Of a stretch of DNA of 64,000 nt, positions 8,418 through 18,743 are shown piece by piece. Numbering within the stretch: the first letter of the stretch is position 1; every line of letters begins with the position of its first letter. Under the pieces are notes generated by a model. That model saw nothing but the letters and a program-made list of their open reading frames with translations, ran no database searches and was not told the DNA's origin. The DNA comes from Saccharicrinis sp050296935 (lineage in GTDB: Bacteria > Bacteroidota > Bacteroidia > Bacteroidales > Marinilabiliaceae), in assembly GCA_050296935.1 (NCBI GenBank), contig JBNKRV010000067.1, positions 3,590-67,589 on the forward strand. The letters run 5' to 3'. Position numbers and translations under genes: made by a program.

Positions 8418-11400
8418 TTAATTTGTCTTAACCATTTTATATTGATAATCTTTGCCATCAATTTTCAATTTGAACAGATATATGCCCGGGCTTAATTTTT
8501 GGGTTGAAATATCTTTTACCCCCAGCGAAATTGTATGAGAACCGGTTATCATATTTTGATGGACGGGAATGCTCATTTTCTCTCCCAGTAAGTTATAAAC
8601 TTCTAAAACAACATCGCTGTTTTTGTCCAGGCTGAAATTGATGTTTACTTCATTGTTGAATGGGTTAGGGTACATTGTCAAACCAACATCTTGTTTTTCT
8701 GCCAGTTCTCCGGCAAGGTTCAACTCAACAGGTGATGAAAGGTTACCCTGTATGTTATCGCTTTCGAAAGTTGTAGTTCCTTCCAGTTCGTAAACCTCTT
8801 CACCATTCAGCATCGCAAAGTTTATTTCGGTGCCATCGTCATCGGTGTTGCCAAAAGCTGTGAGCATTGTATATCCTTTCAGGTTTGAACTTTGAACATT
8901 AAGTGTCCCAACGCCCCTTAATTCACCATTGATAAAGGCCCCGATTAAAACATCATCAGGAAGCTCTGTGGCATTAATATGGGCAACAACACTAACTGAA
9001 CCCTGGTATGCATACGGGTTTACAACATTTTTGGCAAATGAAGTAACCAGGCGGTTTTCAGCAACAGTTGATTTTAATGAACTTAACGAACTTTTATCCG
9101 GATAGCTAAAAGTAACAGAGTCGGTGGTTTGTGACCATAGCATATAACCTTCTCCCGGTTTCATGTAATCTAATGTGCCCAACCACTGATAACCATCATA
9201 GACTGCAAATTTGGTCTGACTCTTTATTACATCATTTTCAACGGCATTGTATGCTGCCAACGCCTGGTTGGTTTCCAGGTTAAACCGGGGGATATAGCCA
9301 ATCCTGTTCCACCCGTTGCTGATGCTAATCGGATAATCAGAAGGGCTGATGGCCTGACCTGAATAGTAAAGCGTATTGGCCGATGACAATTTTACCTTGT
9401 ACATTTTTCCTGCATTGAGTGTAAGCCCGCTGCCTACCCATCTATTAAACCCGCTGTCATAAGTGGCAAAATGTGCTTCACTTTTTATCAGGTCGCCCGA
9501 CTGTGCCTTAACGTTGCTGAACAATGCGTTCGCCCCAATGTAATTGCTCATATCAAGGTTGAACGAAATCCATTTCCATCCATTAACCAACGAGATGCTG
9601 TTGTCGAGCAGGTAACCGCACTCAAAAACTACCGGGTTACTTGCAGAGCCTTGTACGTTATTAGGACTAAACACAATACCCGGCGCAACATCGGCATATA
9701 CTTCGCCTGCGCTGGCATCCCATACTTTGCATGTAAGGTCTTCGAGTGAGTTATTGCCATATATAGTAAGGAAAACATAATACTCATCGCGGTTTTCAAC
9801 ATAGCTCACATTGGCAACCCCACGGCATTCATTGCCCGCAAAGACCCCAATTTTATCATATATATCTGTTGAATAGTTACCGCCAATCTTAAGTTTGCCT
9901 ATAACGTTGGCAATGTACTGATACTTGCTTTCATCTACTGTCCATTCGGGAGCCGGGGTGTAAACCCTTAAATTGATATTAAAAGGTTCGTTGTACCCAA
10001 AATCTGTAGAAAGCAACAGGTTCTCATCATAATAGCCGTTGTTTATCCCTTGGCTGATAGTAAAATGAACTTCGATTTCACTATTGGGCTCAATAACATC
10101 ACTGGTAACGGATGCGGTTAACCAGTCAGGAATGTTTCCTATTTCAAACTCCCTGGCTACGCCACCGATATTCTTAATGGTTGCGGTAAAACTCAACGAT
10201 TCGCCCACTGGCTTTTCGAGGGATATTTTATCATCGAGCCAAACCACCTGGTTCCGGTCAATATAGGCTGTCCATGTAGCAGGTGATAATAAGCGGTTGC
10301 CATTGAGGTCGAACACATCTTTTACACCTATTTCCAACACTGTGTTTTCAATTTTTGAGGGGTCAATGTTGGGCGTAATGATTATTTCATCAGTATTCAC
10401 CACAAAATCGAACGGAATATCCTGTACAGGGCGGGCATCTTTTACTTCGGCTGCATCGGTACTAATAGAAGTGCCGTTTACCGCCAATGCATCGCCATTG
10501 TTGTTGCCATAAGGATTAACCCACTGGTCTGTCCAAGTTTCAGTAAGCATTTGAACACCGCTTACCTCTTCGTAATTTTCAAATGGATAATAACCCAAAA
10601 GCCCTGTTTCGGTCCCGTTCAGTTTGGTTTTGTAATACAGTTTTAACTCCTTTTCTGTTCTTGTCGTGTTCCAGATACGGATTTCATCCATATACCCATT
10701 GAAATACGAACCGAAACCGTAGGTTAGCGGATCAATCTGCCATCCCATGGCACCTGCCCATATTTTAGAATTGAAGAAGGCTGCAATTCTATCAGCAGGA
10801 GTGGAATTTTGAAGCGTAGCATCGATGTATGCTTTGGCATTTGAACTGCGGTCAACAACCAACGCAAAGTGGTGCCACTGATTGTCGAAATAGTTATTTG
10901 TCACCGCGTTAAAAATGTTGCCATTGCTGCTCACTACAATACTTCCGTTTGTCGTTGCATATATTGACAGGAACCTGCTTGCATCTATTCCCGGCATTAC
11001 TTCATTTCCATTGCCCATGCCGTTTGAAAACAGGGCAGCACTTGCAACAGGTGTACTTCCTTTGAACCAGAATTCGATGGTGAAATCGGTTTCGTCGTCG
11101 ATAACTGCTTGTGTCCCGTCCAGTTCGAGATACTGGTTGGTACCATTGAAATAAACCGAACGCCCTGAAGGTTCTATCGACCATTCGGCATTGATATCCA
11201 TTACCTGGTTTTTCACTTTGTCAACAACAATGTTGCCTTCGCCCTCGTTCATTTCCCAAATCCTGCTGGCTCCCTGCTCTCTTCCCGACAAGGAGGTATA
11301 GAGATTTGCATAGATTTCCCCGGCAAACATTCGGGCATCGTTCCATATCCTAAACTCGTGCAGGTTACCATAGAGGTAATTGGCTGTTTGGGTGGCGCTC

Positions 11401-14400
11401 CTTCCAATATAAGCTTTCCCTGTACCGGTATATGCAATATCGGATACAGCCTGTGAAAGGATATTCTGGTCGTCGACATAAAGTGAAACAATAGCGCCAT
11501 CCTGGTCATAAACAGCGGCATAATGGTGCCATGCAGTAGCAGGATAAACTGTATTATAAGCTACAGACGGGTCGCCTGAAAAGGTCTGTCCTGCAATTTG
11601 CAGGTAAAACATTCCGTTGCCATCAATGCCTGTTTCAAGGTTATCAGAGGCATTTGCTCCCTGTGAAAAAATAACCCCGGGAGAGCTGTCTGCCCTCTTT
11701 AACCAAAATTCGATAGTAAACGGACTATTTGTCAATACAATACCGCTTGACACAGAGCAGTAATTTCCCAGACCGTTGAAATACAAGCTTGTGTTGTGGG
11801 TTATTTCGCTGTCATTTAAAACCCCCGTAAGGCTGATGTTGTTTTCGGTAATAATGCCTTGTTCCAATGCTTCGTCAAAACGGATTGAAATATCCTCGCC
11901 CGGCGATAATATGCCATCTCCCGGTGAAGGAGTACCAAATACTTTTGGCGGCTTGGAATCGATGAGACCGGAATACCATGGCGATTCATAGGTTGAACCA
12001 TCGGAACAAGTGGAGCGTGCCCTGATCATGTAAGCCCTGTCGTTTAACGAGGATACATCCCAAACAAACGACTCCTGGGCACTTCCGCTTAACAGCTGTT
12101 TTTCGCCGGAGTATTCGTTATAGGCTGTTCCTGCATCGGCAAAATAGGCCTTAGTGCTTACAGCACTTCCTGTTAATGTTTTGTACTGGAACTGTAGTTT
12201 TTCCAATGTACTGTAGTTAATATCATAACCGGTTAAGGTAATACCCATTTCACCTTTATCGTCGTAATTCAACACCCAGTTGTCCTGCATGCCTTTAATG
12301 TCAACTGGGGTACAACTCGGTGCAAAGTGTACCGAAATGTAAACCGTATCTGCAATATCATTTGCCAGATCGGCAGGGTTCCACTGGCAAACCGAATGCA
12401 GTATAATACCAATGCTATCATACTCATAAACTTCGGGTTGCCCTTTTTCCACCGTTAGGGTTTTGGTAAGTGTTTCCCATGCCGGTACCAGGTATTCTTT
12501 TTCAGGAGAATTGCCATCGATTTTCAATATGGCACCGTAAGGGTTGGTTGATTCATCGATGCTTAGTTCGTACCAGTTATCCGTATTTGAAGCACTGTGG
12601 TTTTGCAGTTTCAATACAAAACTAGCCTTGTTGGTTTCGGGCACATCGGTTACCAACGCTTTCTCCACATCAATTACAGGTACTTCGCGCTGTAAGGTCG
12701 CTGTATGCAATTTGGCCAGGTTTTTCTGTGCGTCAAGTGCAAATATAGAATATTGTTCACCTTCGTAAGGGCATTTCGATTGTCCGCCACGAACAGAGAA
12801 TATCGGACTACCAATATCAAACCCGGTAACGTCCCAGGTTTGGTTGCCGTCCATATCTTCGTAAGTGTCGAATGTATTGTAAAGCATATTTCCCAATTCT
12901 CCGGTAAAAACTGCCATATCAAACCCAAAGGCTGCTGCTGAAGCCCAATAGTTCGATTTGCTGGCCAGTTTCATTGCTATGTATCTAATGCCCGTAGAAG
13001 TAATTAAAGATCCTGCTCCAATACCGGCAACAATTACCTGGTTTTCCAAAAATTCTTCTTTCGAGGTTACACTTTCAGTAAAGTTATTATATGAATAGAT
13101 GGGTATCCCTTTTTCCCTCTTAACATCAATACTGTAATAGTCGCCTTCATCGCGTTCGTCAATTACATAGCCAAAAGTCACCTTGTTAGTTTCCGATTCA
13201 TTGCTTCCATTGGCCACCTCGCCCGCTATATTAAAAATGGAATTGCCAGTATAACCAAGTCCTGTGTATAGAGTCCCAAATTTAGCATTCCATTTGAATT
13301 TCAGTTGACGTGTGCTTTTCCAGTTATATTCCGAATTAAATGACTGAGAGATTGATTCACTATATGCACCTGATGAGCCATCAATAGAAATATTATTAAA
13401 TGTTTCGGCATTAATTTTTTCAGCCTCATTCATTGCAATGGCATTCATCCAGTAGGTTATCTGATCATTAAAAAATTGTACAGAATCATTTTCTGTTGAA
13501 TCACCCAGAAATACGTACGAAGCTGTTTTAACATCGAATGAGGGATTGACGGAAAGTGAATCTGCTTTAAGCCTTTCCAAACTATTATCATCGTTATTTA
13601 ACCCATAATAGGGAGAAGTACGGGGTAAATTGGACTTGTATTTGGAAGAAGCCAGCAAATTGTCGCGTGCCACAATTAAATTAGGGACCAGTTCTGAAAG
13701 AATGTGCTTTTGAGAGTACACAAAATAAGTAGATGTATTGCCCTCGTCCATTACCAGCCCGTTTATAATTCCTAAAACATATTCGGCACCCGGTACGGCA
13801 ATGTAATCCAGTCCATTATCAATACAAAACTGTTCTGGCAATAGCCGTAGGTTTTTCGACTGGGTAAAATAGGCATTTTTGGCATGTCCAATGTACAGGT
13901 CGGCATCGCTGCCTACATCTTCGGGATCTGAGCTGGTTTCAATCCTGCGGTTAAATGTTGTTGTTTCTTTATAACTGCCTTCGTTATCAGTACTTCTGGT
14001 TATTTGCAAACCAAGCTCTGAATCGTTAATAATTTCACTTTCAATTATAGCCCCGGCCAAACCGCCACCGAAAGCAAGTTTCGCTCCGGCATGTATTGTA
14101 TTATCCAAACCGGAATTTACCTCAAAATTCAATTCCCAACTTGTTGTTCGTGAAAATTCCGACCCCTGTTCAATATAAGCATAACTGTGTGAACCCGGTG
14201 GGTCGCGGAGTACAATTTCCGGTACTTCATATCCATAAGTAACAAAATCGGTACCTGCAATCGGGAATGCCCCTAATATATAACCTCTGAATGGATTGGC
14301 CTCACGCCATTCCACTGTTATTTTGTCGGTAGTGGCATATACCTGCATCAGCTTGGTAAAGCTGTTTTCGGGCGTCAATAGGTCTTTGGTTATACTTGGG

Positions 14401-17400
14401 GTGCCCGCTTTGAATGAATACTGGTAATAGCCGGTTTCATCGGTACTTGCCGTTGCCCCTAAACCGGTAATTTCCAATTGGTTGTCAATGGTCAGGTTGG
14501 CTTTATCAACAGGCACTTTATCTACAACTGCTCCATCAGGATGATTGGGGTTGCTGTATTCTTCGTACACAAAGATGTTGGCTGTATAAGTTTTGCCCAT
14601 TTGTAGTATAGGATGCAAATAGGGGTTAGTGGATGCTAAATCCAGGGTGTCGGCCAGACCTGTTAGCTGATTGGTGAAATAAATCACGGAATCACCAACA
14701 AATTCGTTCCCGTTCAAATCTGTAATTTCAACGTTTGGTGCTTCCCTTATCACAAAGTTTAGTTTGTGGTGGTACCAGGCCGTATCAACCCGGTAATAAT
14801 CGCCATCAGTGCTTTCAACAAGTGTACTGTCGTAAACGGTAACAGGGGTGAGCGAATTGGACAGGTTGAGCGTTGACAAATCGTTTACATCTATTGAATA
14901 GGTGTCGTTCCCTGCTTTTTGTATTTCAAATTTTTCGGGAATCAGGTAAATTTCAAACTCACCAGTGCTGGCATCTGTCTGTACCGATTTAACTGAGAAT
15001 ATGGAAGCATCAGCTGTATCGAGGTCGTAAGCTTCGTTTTGGGCTTTGAAAATAACATCGGCAACACCCACGTTGTTTGTCGATAAACCAAAACCTACCT
15101 CTTTATCTCCTTCTACCGTGCCACCGTCAACACGCCCCAACACTTTCACAAGGGTACTGTCGATAAATTCTATACCGCTAAGGTCATCGTTGAATTCGTA
15201 ATAGTTGAAGTCTCCCGATGCTTTTTTTGGCGGGAAATAGCCCGATGAGAACACGTGGCCGTCTTTTACTACAGAAATATAATGATAACCAATGGGGACA
15301 TCTATAGTAAAATGACCTGTTGCATCAGTAGTTACAATATTTTTATCTGCCCCTGTTGCATAGTCACCATCAATGAGTACCTGTACTCCCTGCACAGGAA
15401 AGGTGCTGTTGTAGTAGGTTACTTTACCACTTACATTGAATGATGAAATATCAGTAAAATCGAGGTTGTTCTGTGTGGCATCCCCATCGCCAAGGTAAAT
15501 AGTCTTTGAATTAGGAGAGAACCCGTGTACCCCCAGGCTTGGGGTTACCTTGTAAAGTTCACCGCCCTGTCTGTAAGGAATATAATCAGCGCTATAATCG
15601 CCGTATTCATCTGTGGTTGCGGACAGGCTCAACTGGTCGCCCGATGGCTTATCATCTGTCCAGTTAACACCGTTAACAAACACACCATCATGTTTATTAA
15701 AGCCCGAACCTGTTTTTGAGGCATCGTATATTTTGTTGCCAACGCCTTCGTCGCAACGCCAGTAACCAATCAGCCCCTTTTCACTTCCATTAAGGATACG
15801 GTTATAATTACGTTTGATGTCGGCATCAGAACGCTCCTCATTCCAAAAACGAACCTCATCGATATACCCACGGTAGTAATTTTCAGAAAAACCTATATCG
15901 CTTCCAATATAAAACTCACCTGTAGAAACTGTATTGATATAACCAGATCCCGTACTTACAAAAAGGGTGTCTGGCTCTCCGTCGACATACATCTTTACAT
16001 CGCTAATAACACTTGCACCTTCGGGAACAACACAAGCCACATGATGCCATTGCCCATCGTTCAAATTAGCCTCAACGGTTAACCCACTTCCGCGCGTACT
16101 AAAATCCAGGTTTCCAAAGTTGTCAATTCCAAACCTTACATTTTGATATGAAGTGCTGATATCCCAATATCCATAATACAATATTGTTTGAGAACGGCTG
16201 TTGGTCGGCATCTTTACCCAGGCTTCAATGGTTCTGGGATCACTCCCTTCCACACCATTAAAGTTGTCAATTTTTACATAGTCATCTTTACCATCAAAAT
16301 AGAGGCTCTTACCTCCCATCCCCTCTTTAGGTTCAATCTTTACTTTAACGTTCTCAACGGCATTACCTCCCTTGTACTCCACATGCCCGTTGGCTACACC
16401 AAACGGAAGAGTAAAGCCTAAATCAGCAGCATCATTGGAATAAACCAAATTGCCTGAGCAATCGGCCGTTGCCTGTATGCGATAGTCGTACAAAATGCCC
16501 CCAAGCGCTGTTTGGTCCTTATAGAGCGTTTGTAAATTATTTAAAGAGGCAATGGTCTGGTAGTTATCTTCGCCAGATTCGGAACGTTCCAAAATAAAAC
16601 CATCAATGGTTGAAAAAGTGCCATTGATGCCCCATTTTAGCTCCACCCCATCGCCATAATAGCCTTTTGAAGCATTCAGAAAACTAATTTTATTATCCAG
16701 ATCGGTAGAACTAATGGATGCTGACTTGGTTTCGAAATACTTTCCTGCAGAACAGGTATTTACGCCACCTACAGAGTATTTGTAAATTTTACAGGACGAT
16801 ACAGTATTATCGGTATAAGAAGTTGTGGTAATATCCTTAAACTCCACCGGGTTGGTGCCATCCTCATCGGTACGTTTCACAATCCATGAATCGGCACTTA
16901 AATCTGCCGGTATCCATGATATGATAATACTTCCGGCATCTGTATCCGGTGTAACCGTAACATTATCGGGCGGAGAAGGTAAACCAGCCGAGTAACCGGT
17001 TGCAATGGAAGAATAAGAAGCTTCCACGGTACACCCATTCTCATCTGTTCCGGTGGCAATAATCCGGTAATAGTAATTTGTGTTTATCATTGGTGGCTTA
17101 TCGGTGTAGGTACTTTTACTTCCATCCAAATTGGAGCTCAGGGTAAGCACGCCATCCGAAAAATTGCTGAAGGTAGATTGTTGTATATTCCAGGCAGGAG
17201 CAGTATAGCCGGCTGTCCAGTCTAAAGTGATGGTGCCATCGCAATTATCGGTTGTGGCAGTCAGGTCGGGGGCAATGTAATGATTTTTTACCATACCATC
17301 GTTGCTCCACAATTCGTCTTTTGAATAATATTTAGAGCCATTAATGTTCCAGTATGTCCTTATTTTATAACGGAATTTGTCCCCTCCTGAAACATTAATA

Positions 17401-18494
17401 TCCGTATAAGTGGTATCCTGTCCATCGTACAAAACATTTGCCGTATTGTCATCTCTTACCAATTGGTAATTTACTTCGTGTTCCAATAAATAGTTGTATT
17501 TTGTTTTGTCTCCAAAATCACTCCAGTTTACCCAAATAGTATCTGATCCGCAAGTGCTTGCTGTGGCTGAAACATCGAAAGTACTACTGGTAATACGTGG
17601 TGGATATACAGGGGGGGACTGGTTGTTTACTACCCTGTTGTTAACATTGTCAGATACGGCAGCATCAGGATAATTTGGAATAGCACTTGGAAGGTATACC
17701 TTACTTCCCACCGTATAATCACTAGTGCAATGGTAATACCTGTACAGTTTATTCCAGTTTGGATGGCCAGGATTTACCTCCTCATTTCGATATTCTTTAA
17801 GTACCTCGCCTGAAAGGGCTGTCCGCCATACCCTTACCTCACCAACATACATTTTCCCTAACGAACCGTTCCTTAGTTGATGGCCCCCAATATACAACAT
17901 GGGGTATAGCCCGGGAAAAAGGTTTGAAACAGGAGCCCCCTTTGCATTATACAGGGCCTTCCAATAGGATTTGTTGTTTACCGAAATTCTGACACCATTT
18001 TCTCCATCGTAAGTAAAAGAAACATAGTTCCATGTATTCAAAAAATCAGGTGTGGTCATGTTGATTTCTGTCCAATAATTATTAAGGTCACCACCTTCAG
18101 CTTCCAGTAAAAAATGGTCGGTCAACCAAGACAGGCTCAATTTATAGGGGCCTCCGTCAAGCTTGAACAAAACCATTTCGTTACCCGGGTTAGGGGCCAT
18201 CTTTACCCACATCTCGATGGTAAACGGGGTATTGGCCAAATTTTCTGAAAGATTTGTTAAGGTAAAACCTGAAATACTCATGGCGTCGCCCTCCTGATTT
18301 GTTAAATCGAGGGCGCCCTGCCTGGTGGGCTGGGCAATTATTGTAGCTGTAAAAGCCATGCTTAGCAGCAAGATTGCTGTAGTTAAACAAACATTGAGAA
18401 ACCAGGGCCGTTTATGCCTGTTGTGTTTTGGGGTTTGTCCCCTTCGTGCTGCAAATATTGGCGGCATGAATAACTGTGTAATTTTTGTAACCAT
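8418..18494 (-). CDS. Giant multi-LamG / fibronectin-like T9SS surface protein
   Basis: This is a 3358-residue protein. A long n-region precedes a hydrophobic export signal (about 31-54, ..ATIIAQ). LamG-type domains lie at about 56-245, 728-915, 2235-2420 and 2443-2645. Fibronectin III-like modules span about 300-690 and carboxypeptidase-regulatory-like modules follow 935. A long unassigned region covers about 1300-2150, and a BACON-like beta domain about 2755-2840. ECRG modules (2856-2951 and 3165-3261) flank two NGW modules (NGWKWISFNL, NGWNRIGYIP). The end is a T9SS type A sorting domain (3268-3358, MYPNPFNNEVNINF). It probably binds extracellular glycans or acts in gliding or adhesion; the ligand cannot be read from sequence. 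Promoter block C is about 80 bp upstream, and the two-component pair lies just beyond it. Confidence 0.93.
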   Translation of the reverse strand: MVTKITQLFMPPIFAARRGQTPKHNRHKRPWFLNVCLTTAILLLSMAFTATIIAQPTRQGALDLTNQEGDAMSISGFTLTNLSENLANTPFTIEMWVKMAPNPGNEMVLFKLDGGPYKLSLSWLTDHFLLEAEGGDLNNYWTEINMTTPDFLNTWNYVSFTYDGENGVRISVNNKSYWKALYNAKGAPVSNLFPGLYPMLYIGGHQLRNGSLGKMYVGEVRVWRTALSGEVLKEYRNEEVNPGHPNWNKLYRYYHCTSDYTVGSKVYLPSAIPNYPDAAVSDNVNNRVVNNQSPPVYPPRITSSTFDVSATASTCGSDTIWVNWSDFGDKTKYNYLLEHEVNYQLVRDDNTANVLYDGQDTTYTDINVSGGDKFRYKIRTYWNINGSKYYSKDELWSNDGMVKNHYIAPDLTATTDNCDGTITLDWTAGYTAPAWNIQQSTFSNFSDGVLTLSSNLDGSKSTYTDKPPMINTNYYYRIIATGTDENGCTVEASYSSIATGYSAGLPSPPDNVTVTPDTDAGSIIISWIPADLSADSWIVKRTDEDGTNPVEFKDITTTSYTDNTVSSCKIYKYSVGGVNTCSAGKYFETKSASISSTDLDNKISFLNASKGYYGDGVELKWGINGTFSTIDGFILERSESGEDNYQTIASLNNLQTLYKDQTALGGILYDYRIQATADCSGNLVYSNDAADLGFTLPFGVANGHVEYKGGNAVENVKVKIEPKEGMGGKSLYFDGKDDYVKIDNFNGVEGSDPRTIEAWVKMPTNSRSQTILYYGYWDISTSYQNVRFGIDNFGNLDFSTRGSGLTVEANLNDGQWHHVACVVPEGASVISDVKMYVDGEPDTLFVSTGSGYINTVSTGEFYIGSDIGFSENYYRGYIDEVRFWNEERSDADIKRNYNRILNGSEKGLIGYWRCDEGVGNKIYDASKTGSGFNKHDGVFVNGVNWTDDKPSGDQLSLSATTDEYGDYSADYIPYRQGGELYKVTPSLGVHGFSPNSKTIYLGDGDATQNNLDFTDISSFNVSGKVTYYNSTFPVQGVQVLIDGDYATGADKNIVTTDATGHFTIDVPIGYHYISVVKDGHVFSSGYFPPKKASGDFNYYEFNDDLSGIEFIDSTLVKVLGRVDGGTVEGDKEVGFGLSTNNVGVADVIFKAQNEAYDLDTADASIFSVKSVQTDASTGEFEIYLIPEKFEIQKAGNDTYSIDVNDLSTLNLSNSLTPVTVYDSTLVESTDGDYYRVDTAWYHHKLNFVIREAPNVEITDLNGNEFVGDSVIYFTNQLTGLADTLDLASTNPYLHPILQMGKTYTANIFVYEEYSNPNHPDGAVVDKVPVDKANLTIDNQLEITGLGATASTDETGYYQYSFKAGTPSITKDLLTPENSFTKLMQVYATTDKITVEWREANPFRGYILGAFPIAGTDFVTYGYEVPEIVLRDPPGSHSYAYIEQGSEFSRTTSWELNFEVNSGLDNTIHAGAKLAFGGGLAGAIIESEIINDSELGLQITRSTDNEGSYKETTTFNRRIETSSDPEDVGSDADLYIGHAKNAYFTQSKNLRLLPEQFCIDNGLDYIAVPGAEYVLGIINGLVMDEGNTSTYFVYSQKHILSELVPNLIVARDNLLASSKYKSNLPRTSPYYGLNNDDNSLERLKADSLSVNPSFDVKTASYVFLGDSTENDSVQFFNDQITYWMNAIAMNEAEKINAETFNNISIDGSSGAYSESISQSFNSEYNWKSTRQLKFKWNAKFGTLYTGLGYTGNSIFNIAGEVANGSNESETNKVTFGYVIDERDEGDYYSIDVKREKGIPIYSYNNFTESVTSKEEFLENQVIVAGIGAGSLITSTGIRYIAMKLASKSNYWASAAAFGFDMAVFTGELGNMLYNTFDTYEDMDGNQTWDVTGFDIGSPIFSVRGGQSKCPYEGEQYSIFALDAQKNLAKLHTATLQREVPVIDVEKALVTDVPETNKASFVLKLQNHSASNTDNWYELSIDESTNPYGAILKIDGNSPEKEYLVPAWETLTKTLTVEKGQPEVYEYDSIGIILHSVCQWNPADLANDIADTVYISVHFAPSCTPVDIKGMQDNWVLNYDDKGEMGITLTGYDINYSTLEKLQFQYKTLTGSAVSTKAYFADAGTAYNEYSGEKQLLSGSAQESFVWDVSSLNDRAYMIRARSTCSDGSTYESPWYSGLIDSKPPKVFGTPSPGDGILSPGEDISIRFDEALEQGIITENNISLTGVLNDSEITHNTSLYFNGLGNYCSVSSGIVLTNSPFTIEFWLKRADSSPGVIFSQGANASDNLETGIDGNGMFYLQIAGQTFSGDPSVAYNTVYPATAWHHYAAVYDQDGAIVSLYVDDQNILSQAVSDIAYTGTGKAYIGRSATQTANYLYGNLHEFRIWNDARMFAGEIYANLYTSLSGREQGASRIWEMNEGEGNIVVDKVKNQVMDINAEWSIEPSGRSVYFNGTNQYLELDGTQAVIDDETDFTIEFWFKGSTPVASAALFSNGMGNGNEVMPGIDASRFLSIYATTNGSIVVSSNGNIFNAVTNNYFDNQWHHFALVVDRSSNAKAYIDATLQNSTPADRIAAFFNSKIWAGAMGWQIDPLTYGFGSYFNGYMDEIRIWNTTRTEKELKLYYKTKLNGTETGLLGYYPFENYEEVSGVQMLTETWTDQWVNPYGNNNGDALAVNGTSISTDAAEVKDARPVQDIPFDFVVNTDEIIITPNIDPSKIENTVLEIGVKDVFDLNGNRLLSPATWTAYIDRNQVVWLDDKISLEKPVGESLSFTATIKNIGGVAREFEIGNIPDWLTASVTSDVIEPNSEIEVHFTISQGINNGYYDENLLLSTDFGYNEPFNINLRVYTPAPEWTVDESKYQYIANVIGKLKIGGNYSTDIYDKIGVFAGNECRGVANVSYVENRDEYYVFLTIYGNNSLEDLTCKVWDASAGEVYADVAPGIVFSPNNVQGSASNPVVFECGYLLDNSISLVNGWKWISFNLDMSNYIGANALFSNVKAQSGDLIKSEAHFATYDSGFNRWVGSGLTLNAGKMYKVKLSSANTLYYSGQAISPSDYPISISNGWNRIGYIPRFNLETNQALAAYNAVENDVIKSQTKFAVYDGYQWLGTLDYMKPGEGYMLWSQTTDSVTFSYPDKSSLSSLKSTVAENRLVTSFAKNVVNPYAYQGSVSVVAHINATELPDDVLIGAFINGELRGVGTLNVQSSNLKGYTMLTAFGNTDDDGTEINFAMLNGEEVYELEGTTTFESDNIQGNLSSPVELNLAGELAEKQDVGLTMYPNPFNNEVNINFSLDKNSDVVLEVYNLLGEKMSIPVHQNMITGSHTISLGVKDISTQKLSPGIYLFKLKIDGKDYQYKMVKTN

Positions 18495-18574
18495 ATTGTA
18501 ATTTGAGTTTTTTTCAACTATTTATTTAAACCTATTGTCGTTTATGTTTTTCTTTATCGAATTAACTTCTACAA

Positions 18575-18688
18575 TACAAAACTATTTACCCCTGATAAAG
18601 AGTACAAAAAATCAGGGGTGACAAAGGGGTGACAGACAGGTGAATAGCCTGGTTCTTTTTATGAATGGATAATTTTTAGTGATGAATG
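18575..18688 (-). promoter_or_regulatory. Conserved adhesin promoter block, copy C
   Basis: The minus strand has TGTCACCCC at 18626-18634 and 18615-18623 (period 11 bp), -33 TTTTTTG (G at 18605), 20 nt, and -7 TAGTTTTG (18577-18584). The start site would be about 78 nt before the ATG at 18494. It lies between the response regulator stop and the giant gene, so the giant gene has its own promoter. Confidence 0.8.
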
Positions 18689-18743
18689 AGCTCCATCTTA
18701 AATAATTCTTCTAGCCTATTAATCGGGATAGATGAGTAGCAGC

